Of a stretch of 64,000 bases of DNA, positions 55,701 through 63,400 are shown piece after piece. The stretch is from Clostridia bacterium (GTDB taxonomy: Bacteria > Bacillota > Clostridia > TANB77 > CAG-508). The stretch spans positions 354,748 through 418,747 of the forward strand of contig JAFWHH010000008.1 in assembly GCA_017512025.1 (NCBI GenBank). The letters run 5' to 3'. Under the pieces are notes generated by a model, which searched no databases, was not told the origin of the DNA, and was given only the letters and a program-made list of their open reading frames with translations. The stretch's first letter is position 1. Each line of letters opens with the position of its first letter. A program made the position numbers and the translations under genes.

Positions 55701-58174
55701 AAGTTGTTTAATGTAATTCCTTCTGTTGAGCTATCTTCCTTTAATTTCATTATTAATCTATGGTAATATGAATCATAAGTAAATGCTACTTTTCCATCGT
55801 TTAATGCTTCTGTATCAGCTTGATTAAATACTAAACCACCAGGAACATAGTCAGTTACTTCTTTTATAACTGCATCAATTGGACCTTCATTGTATACAGT
55901 TATTACTGTTACAAGTTTTGTTCCTCTTGTTACCTGAGCAACTTTTTTGTTCATCTCATATTTTAGTGTACCTTCTGTACCTCCATGTACATCTGAATAT
56001 CCACTTATATTAACAACATCTTTACTACTTAAGGTTGAATTTTCCGGTACTAATGGTTGAATTTGGTCGTTGCTGTCTATATATCCTGCAATTCTCTTTG
56101 TTAACGCAACATCCATATATTCGATTTTTATTTTTTCAAAGTCGTCATCATCTTCTACTCCAACGAATGGATGTAAATCACCATCAAGCTTTTCATCTTG
56201 ATTGTTTGAATAATGAATCCATGCATTGTCCCCTCTATTCGCAGAAGGTGCTGGCCAGTTGCTAGGTTGTGAATCCATGTCGTTTCCAGTAGCTAAATTA
56301 TATTGTGATATTTCAGCTATGTTTGTATATATCTCTTGATTTTTTGGTATTCCAACAGTACATTCTACATATATTATTTGAGAATTATCTTTGAATTGTT
56401 GTTCAGTCATACTTGTAGCATATGCAGCTAGACGTCCTTGTGGATTGTTAATTGTAATATCTTGTCCAGTTTGAGATGTAACAAGATCTACTTGCGTTGC
56501 TCCATTCATGTAATATGCTCTATTAAAATTCAAGTAATTTGGTAAGTGATCTGTTATCTTTGCTGCTGTTCCTTCAATGTTACCTTCATTAAATAATCTA
56601 ATTGCATAAGTTACCTTGTCACCAATTCTAACTGTTATAGGTGTCTTGTTCATTGTATATACAGCATTATGATCTTCTAAGTTGTTATTTTGTAAATTAG
56701 TTAAACTAATTGTTGTTAATCTTGCTGGTACATCTGTATTATTTACTTTTGTAATATATTTCTTAAGTGCTATATCTGCAGTACCATCAACGTTCTTTTG
56801 CCAAGAACCTGTTGACTCTTTATCTTCTCTTTCTACATTAATAAGTACTTGGGGATCAGTTGTTCCTGCTCTTGGAACAAATAATCTAGCTGTTGTTATA
56901 CCTTCAAAAGAAATTCTCCATCCAAAACTTACTTCTTTGTTAGCTACAACAGGTACATTATCATGTAGCTGAATGTAAAATACTTTTCCACTTCCATCTG
57001 ATGCTGTTTTATCAGAAAGATTTAAAGCATTTCCATTTTCGTCAACTATGTCATAATCACTTGAACTAATTGGTCCATTATATAATAAGTAGCTTGCTTC
57101 TACTTTAAATCCATACTTATTGTATAGTGTAAATGGACCTATTTTTTTTGTATTTATATCTAACTTTGTCTCATCAGTATATGTTATTTTAGTATTAACA
57201 TATGCATTCGTATCAAAGTTTTTAAATCTATCAGCTTGGTATGAATTTGCGTTATATCCACTTTGAAGCATTTTAACATAAGCTTCAAGGAATTTTATAG
57301 AATCTGTTCCGACATTATAATTTGTAAACAACTCATATCTTCCTATATTTCCATTTAATTCCATAAGTGGATTTATAAAGTGACCTTCATCGTTTAACAA
57401 ACTACTTCTAGTTCCACCATTTCTTTGTAACGCATAAGAAAGCATGAAGTAGTTTTGTACTATCTTGATTAAATTATCTCTTACATTTGTTGTGTATGTT
57501 ACACCTGCTATAGGTGGATTTGGCCATAATTTATCATATATATCCGGATAAGTTACAGTATGATTTGTACTATCTACACTAAGAGCTGCTCTTCTATAAC
57601 GTTGCTCTAATTCAGCTACCATATTATCGTAGTAACCTCTTATCTCTGCACGTTGACTCTCTGGAAATAAATTAAAGAAATGCTCTTCCATTAGTGGTTT
57701 ATACTTTGCATTTTGCTCCACCAAATACATATTCTCCATTATCCATAGAAAGTTATGGTAATTATTATAATCTGGATCCCCTGTAGAGGTTGTTCCAAAA
57801 TATTTTTTAATTAGCTCATCACTAATATCGTATAAATCATAGATATCATACTGATTAGCATGAGATTTTCCTGATTGTATACAATATATGTTTTTATAAT
57901 TTCCATTACTATCATAGAACAAGGCTTTTTCCTCGTAATTACCTGAATATGTTAGGTATCTACCCATTCTTGTTCCATAACTATAGATATGGGAATGCCA
58001 GTTTTCATCAGCTGTTGGTTCACCTGGTTTTAATGCAGCCGGTGCATCTTGTTCTTCGATTGTTTGAACATTCTTTGATATTTGCATTGGTACAACATCT
58101 TTTATAATTATCATTGATACCATTAATCCAATGATTACAAAAAATGTTAGTATCTTGTTTATTTTCCCTTTCAT
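46709..58174 (-). CDS. Giant membrane-anchored surface protein B (3821 residues)
   Basis: RBS AAAGGAG eight bases from the ATG. Signal or anchor helix (about 8-28), then about 60-470 an N-terminal domain with NIYCIQSGKSH near residue 95 that looks like a thioester domain; the partner Gln was not identified. About 470-1190: DUF11-like domains (DVALTKRIAG, DLALRKYIYK). About 1340-2400 and 2560-3030: about eight SpaA-like units, each opening like GSYSVYLTKTGTNGKQLGGV. Two fimbrial-backbone D2-like domains begin IHKGV(K/R)TV(E/R)NQ near 2410 and 3060. The C-terminal 420 residues are a DUF11-like pair followed by a membrane helix and KKVREE; no LPxTG. Probably a stalk-like adhesin with internal isopeptide bonds, by family likeness. 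Its last about 780 residues closely resemble the gene at 60438-64000. Confidence 0.85.
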   Translation of the reverse strand: MKGKINKILTFFVIIGLMVSMIIIKDVVPMQISKNVQTIEEQDAPAALKPGEPTADENWHSHIYSYGTRMGRYLTYSGNYEEKALFYDSNGNYKNIYCIQSGKSHANQYDIYDLYDISDELIKKYFGTTSTGDPDYNNYHNFLWIMENMYLVEQNAKYKPLMEEHFFNLFPESQRAEIRGYYDNMVAELEQRYRRAALSVDSTNHTVTYPDIYDKLWPNPPIAGVTYTTNVRDNLIKIVQNYFMLSYALQRNGGTRSSLLNDEGHFINPLMELNGNIGRYELFTNYNVGTDSIKFLEAYVKMLQSGYNANSYQADRFKNFDTNAYVNTKITYTDETKLDINTKKIGPFTLYNKYGFKVEASYLLYNGPISSSDYDIVDENGNALNLSDKTASDGSGKVFYIQLHDNVPVVANKEVSFGWRISFEGITTARLFVPRAGTTDPQVLINVEREDKESTGSWQKNVDGTADIALKKYITKVNNTDVPARLTTISLTNLQNNNLEDHNAVYTMNKTPITVRIGDKVTYAIRLFNEGNIEGTAAKITDHLPNYLNFNRAYYMNGATQVDLVTSQTGQDITINNPQGRLAAYATSMTEQQFKDNSQIIYVECTVGIPKNQEIYTNIAEISQYNLATGNDMDSQPSNWPAPSANRGDNAWIHYSNNQDEKLDGDLHPFVGVEDDDDFEKIKIEYMDVALTKRIAGYIDSNDQIQPLVPENSTLSSKDVVNISGYSDVHGGTEGTLKYEMNKKVAQVTRGTKLVTVITVYNEGPIDAVIKEVTDYVPGGLVFNQADTEALNDGKVAFTYDSYYHRLIMKLKEDSSTEGITLNNFENYTNDCDKYEIKIVFDVDRTASGRMYNSAAITNYGYIGADGVYYSAQESGVDRDSSFKNSARAESDGTSLSLAKYHQNNHEASEIAHFDLSKFEKNNLQYEDDDDVDVVEVKEPYHGFDLALRKYIYKVDKGYDDDDGNPVILTQDDRVPVIDEESEDVWSAKNIEDDIRVPYKHMKIKVGVEKGDLITYRIRVYNEGYEDDYRGRATQITDYLPEGLEFKYIESGYTNEWEVDQTNTNSSKVVFNYKGNKILPVNSISALADPDVENPEQYYQEIGIVCEVTADVVNDSSLIRKPLTNRAAITGDKAFDYDGGDVADPDFDGDRDSNPDQLTNLRLDTWYTGDDPRRPKVDEANTQGYFIPGEEDDDDFDTIYVYGYSVKFSKTDGENNLTGVDAKILKYRAISSLTPDIQYNIENWFNPNPLVEISSSEKVELSDEEDELSATGEASYYTSAPTTRRECDVYIIKEITSPDGYYNPFEGKYIKFSIKGDQNEPKLNFRYLLGNLYAEIYEDNGDDDYTNDQLIAYNPRETNNIYSYVRIAKTSGSNEFTVKIVNRIQEKYGKYTVNLYKYGLNKDGTSVQIGGVEFDATGKFDGATPVAIPSQGNKLVTSATNSVKVIPDSIPDGYIDMTNAMNVGTPDEITLTETGIASNAEDAQGNLIADKYYPGLLGHDLKVIINKTSITDQYIKLNTVDTIKLELDGVEIPDGYVLENGTKISVSARPGSPIMDHTGRFIGYEDYTISVFIYNPEIIPSGSYSISLSKTGEDDPYTEVAGIKFNVSGEFSGAGYNSTLGNDYEVITLFDRPVSLVPHDMTDGIIEIDPSIALTTPDYIIIKEKDFDTSSDGDEAKGIYQLALKDAEIKLTINKDVDNTDPLNPVYFVSSIGLEVDGVQATGSDYIKTYTDQTTGAIVKITYDKKTNNINIRVVNPLRIPEGSYSVYLTKTGTNGKQLGGVEFDAVGYFNKEYIDIPDENTKLVTDATNPVAVMPAGETSIVIDPDRYKTNDRITLTETGLEFGATDEDGDSVDAKYYLGFKDKPIAINIKKTVDKTDPVKDVYSIEEISVTLDGNAVPAKSGVANTYEYVNETNGAKLTVSLNTQTNRIDIVVSNPTKTHEGDYSINIKKMATNGRQLGGVEFDTTGHFNGTTGSEYTVTTLPNATVDMLPSSFNGIVEIDENHYSDADVITFEESGYANGAVDDQGTAVDGNYYLALDGKEFELTINKDVNHLETKDVYYVSSLGLKVNGSTNNVTGSGFSYTYDDPDSDATVTVSYSESTKSISIVATNVLVEREGTYHVKLIKYKQGTNTPVAGVKFTASAHVDGLTEIIATTTNPIVTDTTAVSVKDNVPMSEENINDNDTFTLKEVDVGSSNSDIFIGYTGDIGVRVKKKMDTSNPAKKVFLVDTVTLVVNGQDVPNNSITLENGTKIEVSYNSNTKTIEVKVTDPIKEGSFKINLVKYKTVDEDDDGNYDPLQGATFDIVVNDGTSNIKTVTNQVTNANGEIPEISGINITAENLTYTITVTEVSAPTGYIGIGAPVTFTAKSKFNGSKYVLDTSVQPTITNNYIQAEVSDDEILIEAENRVEPIIHKGVKTVENQDSGYDKNEIQTWVINTSVPTGIADYTKYVVTDTIDPEKTTVSEKRIAFLNESNPASNVVVKYKGTDTTLTEGTDYKVAFNTLTKQLTITFINATNGADSFVGGRSLTEESVLEIKYNTQFTLDDNGDPIGLNQSIPNKATLTYNGNGNEEKTKDSEEPEVHTGGLGVYKYDKETNEALEGAKFRLVRTRSEAEAAVAALWAEDQAAINNIEWVTKYNEDGSQGPVWEVTTDSNGYAYFAGLEFGKDASDSESNRTNNGKGGSTVYEYDWENASTTYYLVETYVPEDYVLLEEVAAECIVKKDSFVKTDLTTYHKVGNEVVVEEGEYAVEIAKYGKYEDEEPHPLAGVIFSAKRTVNGQAEENLGNLDETDSTGRTLVGDTVTIERDYVSTDDVYTIREVSVPEDSEYYVGLNKDIVLTVSKQSVKSADKKTWLNSVTGINMSIEGETVTEEVAGQKYTATVVKDGQSLVITAELLEDDNGGQYIKLSVENPHKVGKFPLHIVKTIKGTNPATPLPNAGFKVSIKLNGEYVTDGNGNAINGTHEYFTDDQGNILIENIDIRRPGLTYTVEVEETTVPAGYIGLGDKFTYTVTSAVDGEKLSLVDEDGIVVTNDVEVNVEDGEIWNYVEDKPEPVIHKGVRTVRNQDAGYDGDEIQTWVINSTVPAGIGDYTQYIITDTIDPDKTNNDEKRIEFLGLNTIHVFIIGMPNELVQGVDYLASFDDSTKTIKITLIEGEFKKGQELPEDTTLEVKYNTKFRLDENGLIIGLNQSIPNQAHLTFNGNGKDQKTKHSETPEVHTGAVGVVKYEDINKNGEFDDEDKVLEGAHFKIVRTKDEADRALAAVLAGDTETLNTINFVKVRDDDGNLTNTDVELVTGEDGTAIYEGLEFGENASDKESNKGPNGVGGFETYNYNWETASTTYYLVETEAPYDYYLLDRYETFVVSKDSYVRFDLSTYYKEADKPKIYDLSLRKFITHVNGTDVEGNAIDRNITDRIPQVTLTDEFKDKENEDVTTAVYEHTKEPVIVQQGNTVTYTIRIYNEGPEDAYAAVVKDDIPDGVIFVPYTEGDGSVNDEYRWKLVDENDNPVDDASKAKYIVTDYLSMEQGEVKDGVNVNLLRGYDSDVDEELDYRDVKVQFYVTEPNTSERIITNYAQIAKMTNSDNVVEKDRDSTPNEWIEGEDDQDVEHIKLLYFDLALRKWVTKAIVISDGEEKVYETGHKAEDDPEDVVKVDLKKSKIDKVIVKFEYQIRITNEGRIGGWCDEITDHIPDGLTFDQADNPTWAVVDSKTVTTDALKTTYLEPGESAEVTIVLRWENSGDNLGIKVNVAEISKDRNEYGVHDIDSTPGNYKWGEDDIDDAPVMLAITTGNRAIGYTILGLVVVSIVAVGAKAIKKVREE

Positions 58175-58431
58175 AAATTTATCTCCTTTCGAATTAACAA
58201 TATTGATGTTAGTTTAATTATTAATATAAGATTCATCAAATTTATGAAATAATGGACTATATTATTCAGCCCATAGGGAAACCTAGTTTGATTTAATTAA
58301 TTACAGTTCTGTTACATTTTTATTAATTTAATATTACTATTATTTTACCTTTTATTTTTCTTCTGTATATGTTATAATCACAGCGTTCACAGGTATTCAT
58401 ATTTCTACGAATTATGAAGGAGGAATTACAG

Positions 58432-59145
58432 ATGAACGATTTTGGTCTAGACTTACGGTTTTACTTCTTAGTTGTGACACTTACAGAGCGTCTCCGTACG
58501 GGTTACACGCCTAAGTACTGGAACGTACAGACAGAAAAAGTCGAGGACATCGGACAGCATTGCTTCAAGGTTGCTATTCTTGCAATCAATCTCAATAAAA
58601 AATTCAGATTACCCGTTAATCTTGAACGCGTGGTACTTATGATAGTACTCCATGAGATTGGTGAGGTACTCCTGGGAGACATTACGCCGTTCGATAACAT
58701 TACACCTGAGCAGAAAAAGACAATGGAACATAAGGCAATGCATATGATGCTCGAGGGACTTGATGATGCAGATGAACTCTATGCTCTTCTTCTTGAGTTT
58801 GATGAGCACAAGACTAATGATGCAATGTTTGCATTCTTCTGCGACAAACTTCAGGCATGCATTCAGGTGAAATGGTATCAGGATAAAGGTCTTCTTAAGT
58901 TGTCCGACGAACATGAGGATAGTGTCGTATATGCCTCGCCCAAGGTTCAGAAGATTCTTGAAGATGGTGCTAAAACAGTCTTTGACGTATGGTATGTATG
59001 CGACAGAATACTCTTTAAAGATGACCCGCTCTTTACTGGAATCATGGATTGGCTCAAGGTTAACGACACCACCTATACAGAAAAGGATTCAATTTTTACC
59101 GAGTACAAATGTTGGCTTGACATTTTCACAGCAACAAATAAATAA
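58432..59145 (+). CDS. HD-domain protein, YfbR/HD_3-like phosphohydrolase with His-Glu variant
   Basis: 237 residues from the ATG at 58432, which lies seven bases after AAGGAGGA; the upstream ATG at 58414 precedes that site. The fold follows the HD_3 (5'-nucleotidase YfbR-like) pattern: His 43 in DIGQHCFKVA, then LHEIGEVLLGDITP (about 73-86) and a distal Asp 138 in CDKLQACIQ. The usual His-Asp metal pair is His-Glu (H74, E75), while E78 and D83 keep the family pattern. It would hydrolyse nucleotide phosphates if active. GC-rich DNA and codon use unlike the host; placed between two giant surface genes and convergent with the WG gene, with its own GC-rich terminator. Confidence 0.82.
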   Translation: MNDFGLDLRFYFLVVTLTERLRTGYTPKYWNVQTEKVEDIGQHCFKVAILAINLNKKFRLPVNLERVVLMIVLHEIGEVLLGDITPFDNITPEQKKTMEHKAMHMMLEGLDDADELYALLLEFDEHKTNDAMFAFFCDKLQACIQVKWYQDKGLLKLSDEHEDSVVYASPKVQKILEDGAKTVFDVWYVCDRILFKDDPLFTGIMDWLKVNDTTYTEKDSIFTEYKCWLDIFTATNK

Positions 59146-59178
59146 GCAAGTAAATAAGTATGGATTTGAACCAAAACA

Positions 59179-59208
59179 AGCGAGAGCCGGCACATGCCGG
59201 CTCTCGCT
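59179..59208. terminator. GC-rich bidirectional terminator between HD and WG genes
   Basis: A perfect 13-bp stem AGCGAGAGCCGGC/GCCGGCTCTCGCT with loop ACAT is followed by GTTTCATTTG on the plus strand and TTGTTTTGG on the minus strand. Confidence 0.85.
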
Positions 59209-59211
59209 GTT

Positions 59212-60264
59212 TCATTTGCTAATTGCCATATACATTCGAAGTTCAAAAGTTTCCTTATTTCCTCCAAGTGTGTATGCAATAGCTCCATGTTTTGTTTCGG
59301 TAATTTTTCGGTATTTTCCACGTCCTATTACTGTCTGTCCATCTTTGTAGAATAAACATTCAGTCTTTCCATATCTAGCTTTGATATAACTTTTTCCAAA
59401 ACTTGTTATTCTGTCGAATTCGTGCTGTAAAATGATTCCGTTTTCGTAGTCGTAGACTCCCCACTTGCTATTTTCATCTTCTGCAATAATGTAATTTTTT
59501 TCTACAATTATGCTTCTCATTTTTTTGGCAATTAATTGAGAGCCTTCCTTCGTGAAAATCTCTTCAAGTCCATTTTCCCTAGCTACTATAGAATTTTCAT
59601 ATACGATAATTTGATCATATCCTTTGTCCACGTCATCTCGAAATGGCTCTTTAAAAAGACACTGACCATATCTGTTAAATGCATAGAGCTTGCTTTCGTA
59701 CTTGCCTCTCTTTTCTCCAATAATTACACCGTGCTGAATTAAAACATGTTTATATTCAACCGGTAAAACCATTCTTCCTTTGTAATCATATACACCTAAA
59801 CTTCCGTTTTCCGTAGATGTTACAAGAAATAAATTGTCAAAAAGAGTGATGCCTTTTTTGTATTTGATTGGAACAAGTTGAAGTCCGTATTTGCTATATG
59901 CTCCATAGAGCCCGCCTATACTAACTTCAAAAAAGAGTTCTTCACCGCTGCTTTCTGCGTACCTCTTCTTCCTGGTATCACTATGCCTAAGCTCGATTGT
60001 ATCAAAGAAATCGTAAAGTATTGGTAGCCCATTGTCTGCCCTATACAATCCCATCTTCCCTGTATCATGCCGTGTTATTACTGCATAATCGGAATAAATG
60101 GTTACAATATCTTTATCTCTCAGATTAAAGCTCGAGTGATATACAAACGACACTGCTTTATTCCGGAAGGAACTAGCATCTTGTGAATTTTCAGGACTGA
60201 AGATGAAATCACTGTCACCCATGACCAATAACCTCACTTTCTTCTTAGAATTTGATTTACTCAT
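59212..60264 (-). CDS. WG-repeat protein of unknown function
   Basis: 350 residues, cytosolic. Several WG-type beta repeats are visible: KMGLYRADNGLPILYDFFD, GGLYGAYSKYGLQLVPIKY, GSLGVYDYKGRMVLPVEY, SKWGVYDYENGIILQHEF. Each joins a G-x-x-G-(V/L)-Y/F-D strand with a following P-x-x-Y/F loop, as in bacterial WG proteins thought to form repeat propellers. The first two dozen residues are basic. The function is not known. The start at 60264 has a weak, distant AGGTGT; a start at 60222 (MGDSDF), after GTGAGGTT, is equally possible. Base composition is moderately richer in GC than the giant genes on either side. Strong promoter at 60332-60360. Confidence 0.75.
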   Translation of the reverse strand: MSKSNSKKKVRLLVMGDSDFIFSPENSQDASSFRNKAVSFVYHSSFNLRDKDIVTIYSDYAVITRHDTGKMGLYRADNGLPILYDFFDTIELRHSDTRKKRYAESSGEELFFEVSIGGLYGAYSKYGLQLVPIKYKKGITLFDNLFLVTSTENGSLGVYDYKGRMVLPVEYKHVLIQHGVIIGEKRGKYESKLYAFNRYGQCLFKEPFRDDVDKGYDQIIVYENSIVARENGLEEIFTKEGSQLIAKKMRSIIVEKNYIIAEDENSKWGVYDYENGIILQHEFDRITSFGKSYIKARYGKTECLFYKDGQTVIGRGKYRKITETKHGAIAYTLGGNKETFELRMYMAISK

Positions 60265-60331
60265 TAGATCAGGATTACACCTAATTCACCTCACATATTA
60301 TTTACTAAGGTTATTTACCTATAGTGAGTTC

Positions 60332-60360
60332 ATTATATCTCATAAAATGCGTAAAATCAA
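60332..60360 (-). promoter_or_regulatory. Promoter of the WG-repeat gene
   Basis: A -35 TTGATT (60360-60355), a 17-base spacer and a perfect -10 TATAAT (60337-60332). The -35 box overlaps the end of the terminator of giant C. Confidence 0.8.
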
Positions 60361-60394
60361 TAAAACTGACGATATTAATATCGTCAGTTTTATT
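60359..60394. terminator. Terminator after giant surface protein C
   Basis: A perfect 18+18 palindrome AATAAAACTGACGATATT and its complement, 44 bases after the stop of the 60438-64000 gene. Confidence 0.85.
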
Positions 60395-60437
60395 ATCTTT
60401 TAGTTATAACTTCCGTTTATAACTAATTTATACTATT

Positions 60438-63400
60438 TTAGATTTCTTTAAAAGATTTTTTGATACCTTTTACACCGAAAACTAATATGAATAGTACTGC
60501 AACTCCTAGGGCAACGCATTGTGTAGCGATACTACCTGTTTTAATTGCAAGCATAACTGGTGCATCATCAATATCATCTTCACCCCATTTATAATTTCCA
60601 GGTGTTGAATCAATATCAGCTACTCCATATTCATTATAATCCTTGCTTATTTCGGCAATATTATTCTTAATACCTAAGTTACTTGCAGAGTTTACCCATC
60701 TTAATACAACAGTTACTTCTGCACTTTCACCTGGCTCTAAGTATGTATCTTTTAAGGCATCTGTTACGATAGTATTGTCATCAACTTTAGTCCAAATTGT
60801 GTTATCAGCTTCATCAAATACTAAGCCTTCTGGAATGTGATCAGTTACTTCTGTTGCGCTTCCACCAATCTTGCCTTCATTTGTTACTCTAATTTGATAT
60901 TCAAATTTAACAACAATTGAACTTAACTTGCTCTTCTTTAAGTCAACCTTAACTACATCTTCTGGATCATCTTCTGCATGATGTCCTGTTTCATAAACAA
61001 CTTCTTGTCCGTTCTCATATACTATTGCTTTTGTTACCCATTTTCTTAGGGCTAAGTCAAAGTATAATAATTTGATATTCTCTATATCTTGATCATCTTC
61101 ACCTTCGTTCCATTCGTCTGGTTTAGAATCTCTATCTGTAACTACTTTTCCTTTCGCATTTGTCATTTCTGAAATTTGAGCATAATTTGTTAAGATTCTT
61201 TCTGACGTATTTGGCTCTGTAACTCTAAATTGTACTTGTAGAGTTCTAAAGTCTAATTCATTCATTGTATCTGGATCAAATGCTTTAATTAAGTTTTCTT
61301 CTCCACCAGCTAAATAATCTGTAATGATGTATTTAGCATTAGATATCTCTGAAGTTTCATTTCCATCAGCATCTAATAATTTCCAGTTATATTTATCATT
61401 TATACTTCCGTCACCTTCTGTATAAGCAACAAACTCTGTTCCTTCTGGAATATCATCTTTTACTAAAGATGCATAAGCATCTTCTGGACCTTCGTTGTAA
61501 ACTCTAATATTGTATGTAACAATATTTCCTTGTTGTACAATTACTGGTTCCTTAGTATGTTCATAAATAGCTGTTGTTACTTCTTTGTTCTTAAACTCGT
61601 CTGTTATTGTAACTCTTGGCTCTCTATCAGTAATATTTCTGTCAATAACATTTCCATCATGATCATATGCTTTTACATTAGTAATATATTTACGTAATGC
61701 TAAGTCATATTCTTTTGGTCTATTTCCTATTTCAACATATTTTGTTAAATCTATATTGTCATAGTTTTCAGCTTTAACAACTGCTGGTACAACATCTGTA
61801 ATCTTGTTATACTCCTCTGGAGCTTCAGTTTCTACAATGTAATATGTTGTTGAAACTTTTTTCCAATCGTATGTATAAATACCATTTGACATCTCAACTT
61901 TACCTTCAGCATCTTCACCGAATTCTAGTCCAACAAACTCTGCATGTCCGTTTGCATCTGAAACAACTTCGTAGTCTTCATCAGTTTCATTTCCGTCTTC
62001 AGCTCTTAATTTGATAAACTTACCATTTCTAGCATCTTCTTCGCTTCTTGCAATTTTGAAGTGAGCTCCTTCTAGTGCTTTTCCTGAAACTTCATCATAT
62101 TTGAATACTCCAACTCCACCTGTATGAACTTCTGGTGTTTCAGATTTTGCAGTTTCTTCTTTACCACTTACACCATATGTTAAATGAGAAGTATTTGGGA
62201 TTGATTGATTTAATCCTATAATATTTCCATCTGCATCTAATGTAAATTTAGTCTTGAATGTTATTTCTAATTTTGTTCCTTCTTTTAATGATTTTCCACC
62301 TTCAAAATCATTGTTAATAAATGTAACAACTAGTACTTTAGTATCTTTATCAAAGAATACGTAATAATCTTTACCTTCTTCTAATACTGTATCAGTTCCT
62401 TTATATTTAACAACAACGTTTTCTTCTGGTTTATCTTCATTAATAAATTCTATTCTCTTTTCTTCTACTTTTGATTTTTCATAATCAATAGTATCAGTTA
62501 CAACATATTTTGTGTAATCTTTGATTCCATATGGAACTGTTGTGTTGATTACCCATGTTTGAATTTCATTTTTGTCGTATCCTGAGTTTTGGTTTTCCAC
62601 AGTCTTTACACCTTTATGAATTACTGGTACTGCTCTGTTCTCTGCTTCAATATAAATTTCATCAGCTTTTATTTCTCTTGAAATTCTAGCTTCGTTCTCT
62701 AATGCAGACATTTCTACTGGCTCTAGAACATATACATTATCTTTAATTGTAGATTTAGCTGTAAATGTTACAGGTTTATCAAGTCCAATATATCCTTCTG
62801 GTGCTTTTGTTTCTTCAACTGTAACTGTATATGTAACATTCTCATCTTCGATTGCGATATCAGAAATAGTTGGTATTCTACCATTTTTATCAGTGGTTAA
62901 ACCTTCTTTAGTAACTACATTTCCTTTACCATCATCGATTGTGATTTTAAATTCTGCACCTGCTAATGGATCGTTTGTTCCATCATTATTGTTATCAACA
63001 TCTTTTCTCTTAACTAGGTTAAGGTTAAATGTTCTGCTATCACGCTCATTCTTTAAATAGATATTGATTGTTGCTGTTTCTTCATCAATAAACCATGAAG
63101 CTGTTTCATTATTATCGAATACTCCTGCTTCACTACTTGGAGCTACAACAGTTGATCCAAAGTTGAATACAGTATTTTCTGTATCGATAATACGTTTTGT
63201 ACCAACTTCTTTAAAATTCATTGCTAATACTAGTGTTTCTAATACTTTCTTGAATCCAACTGGAGCTTCTGTTTCGTTAATCATATATTTGTATGAATCA
63301 TTAATATCTTCAATTACAACATTTTCATCAATTGTTGCGATACCATTAACTGTTTCAACTTTGATGTTTTTAACATTAATCTTACCATTATGTCTCATTC

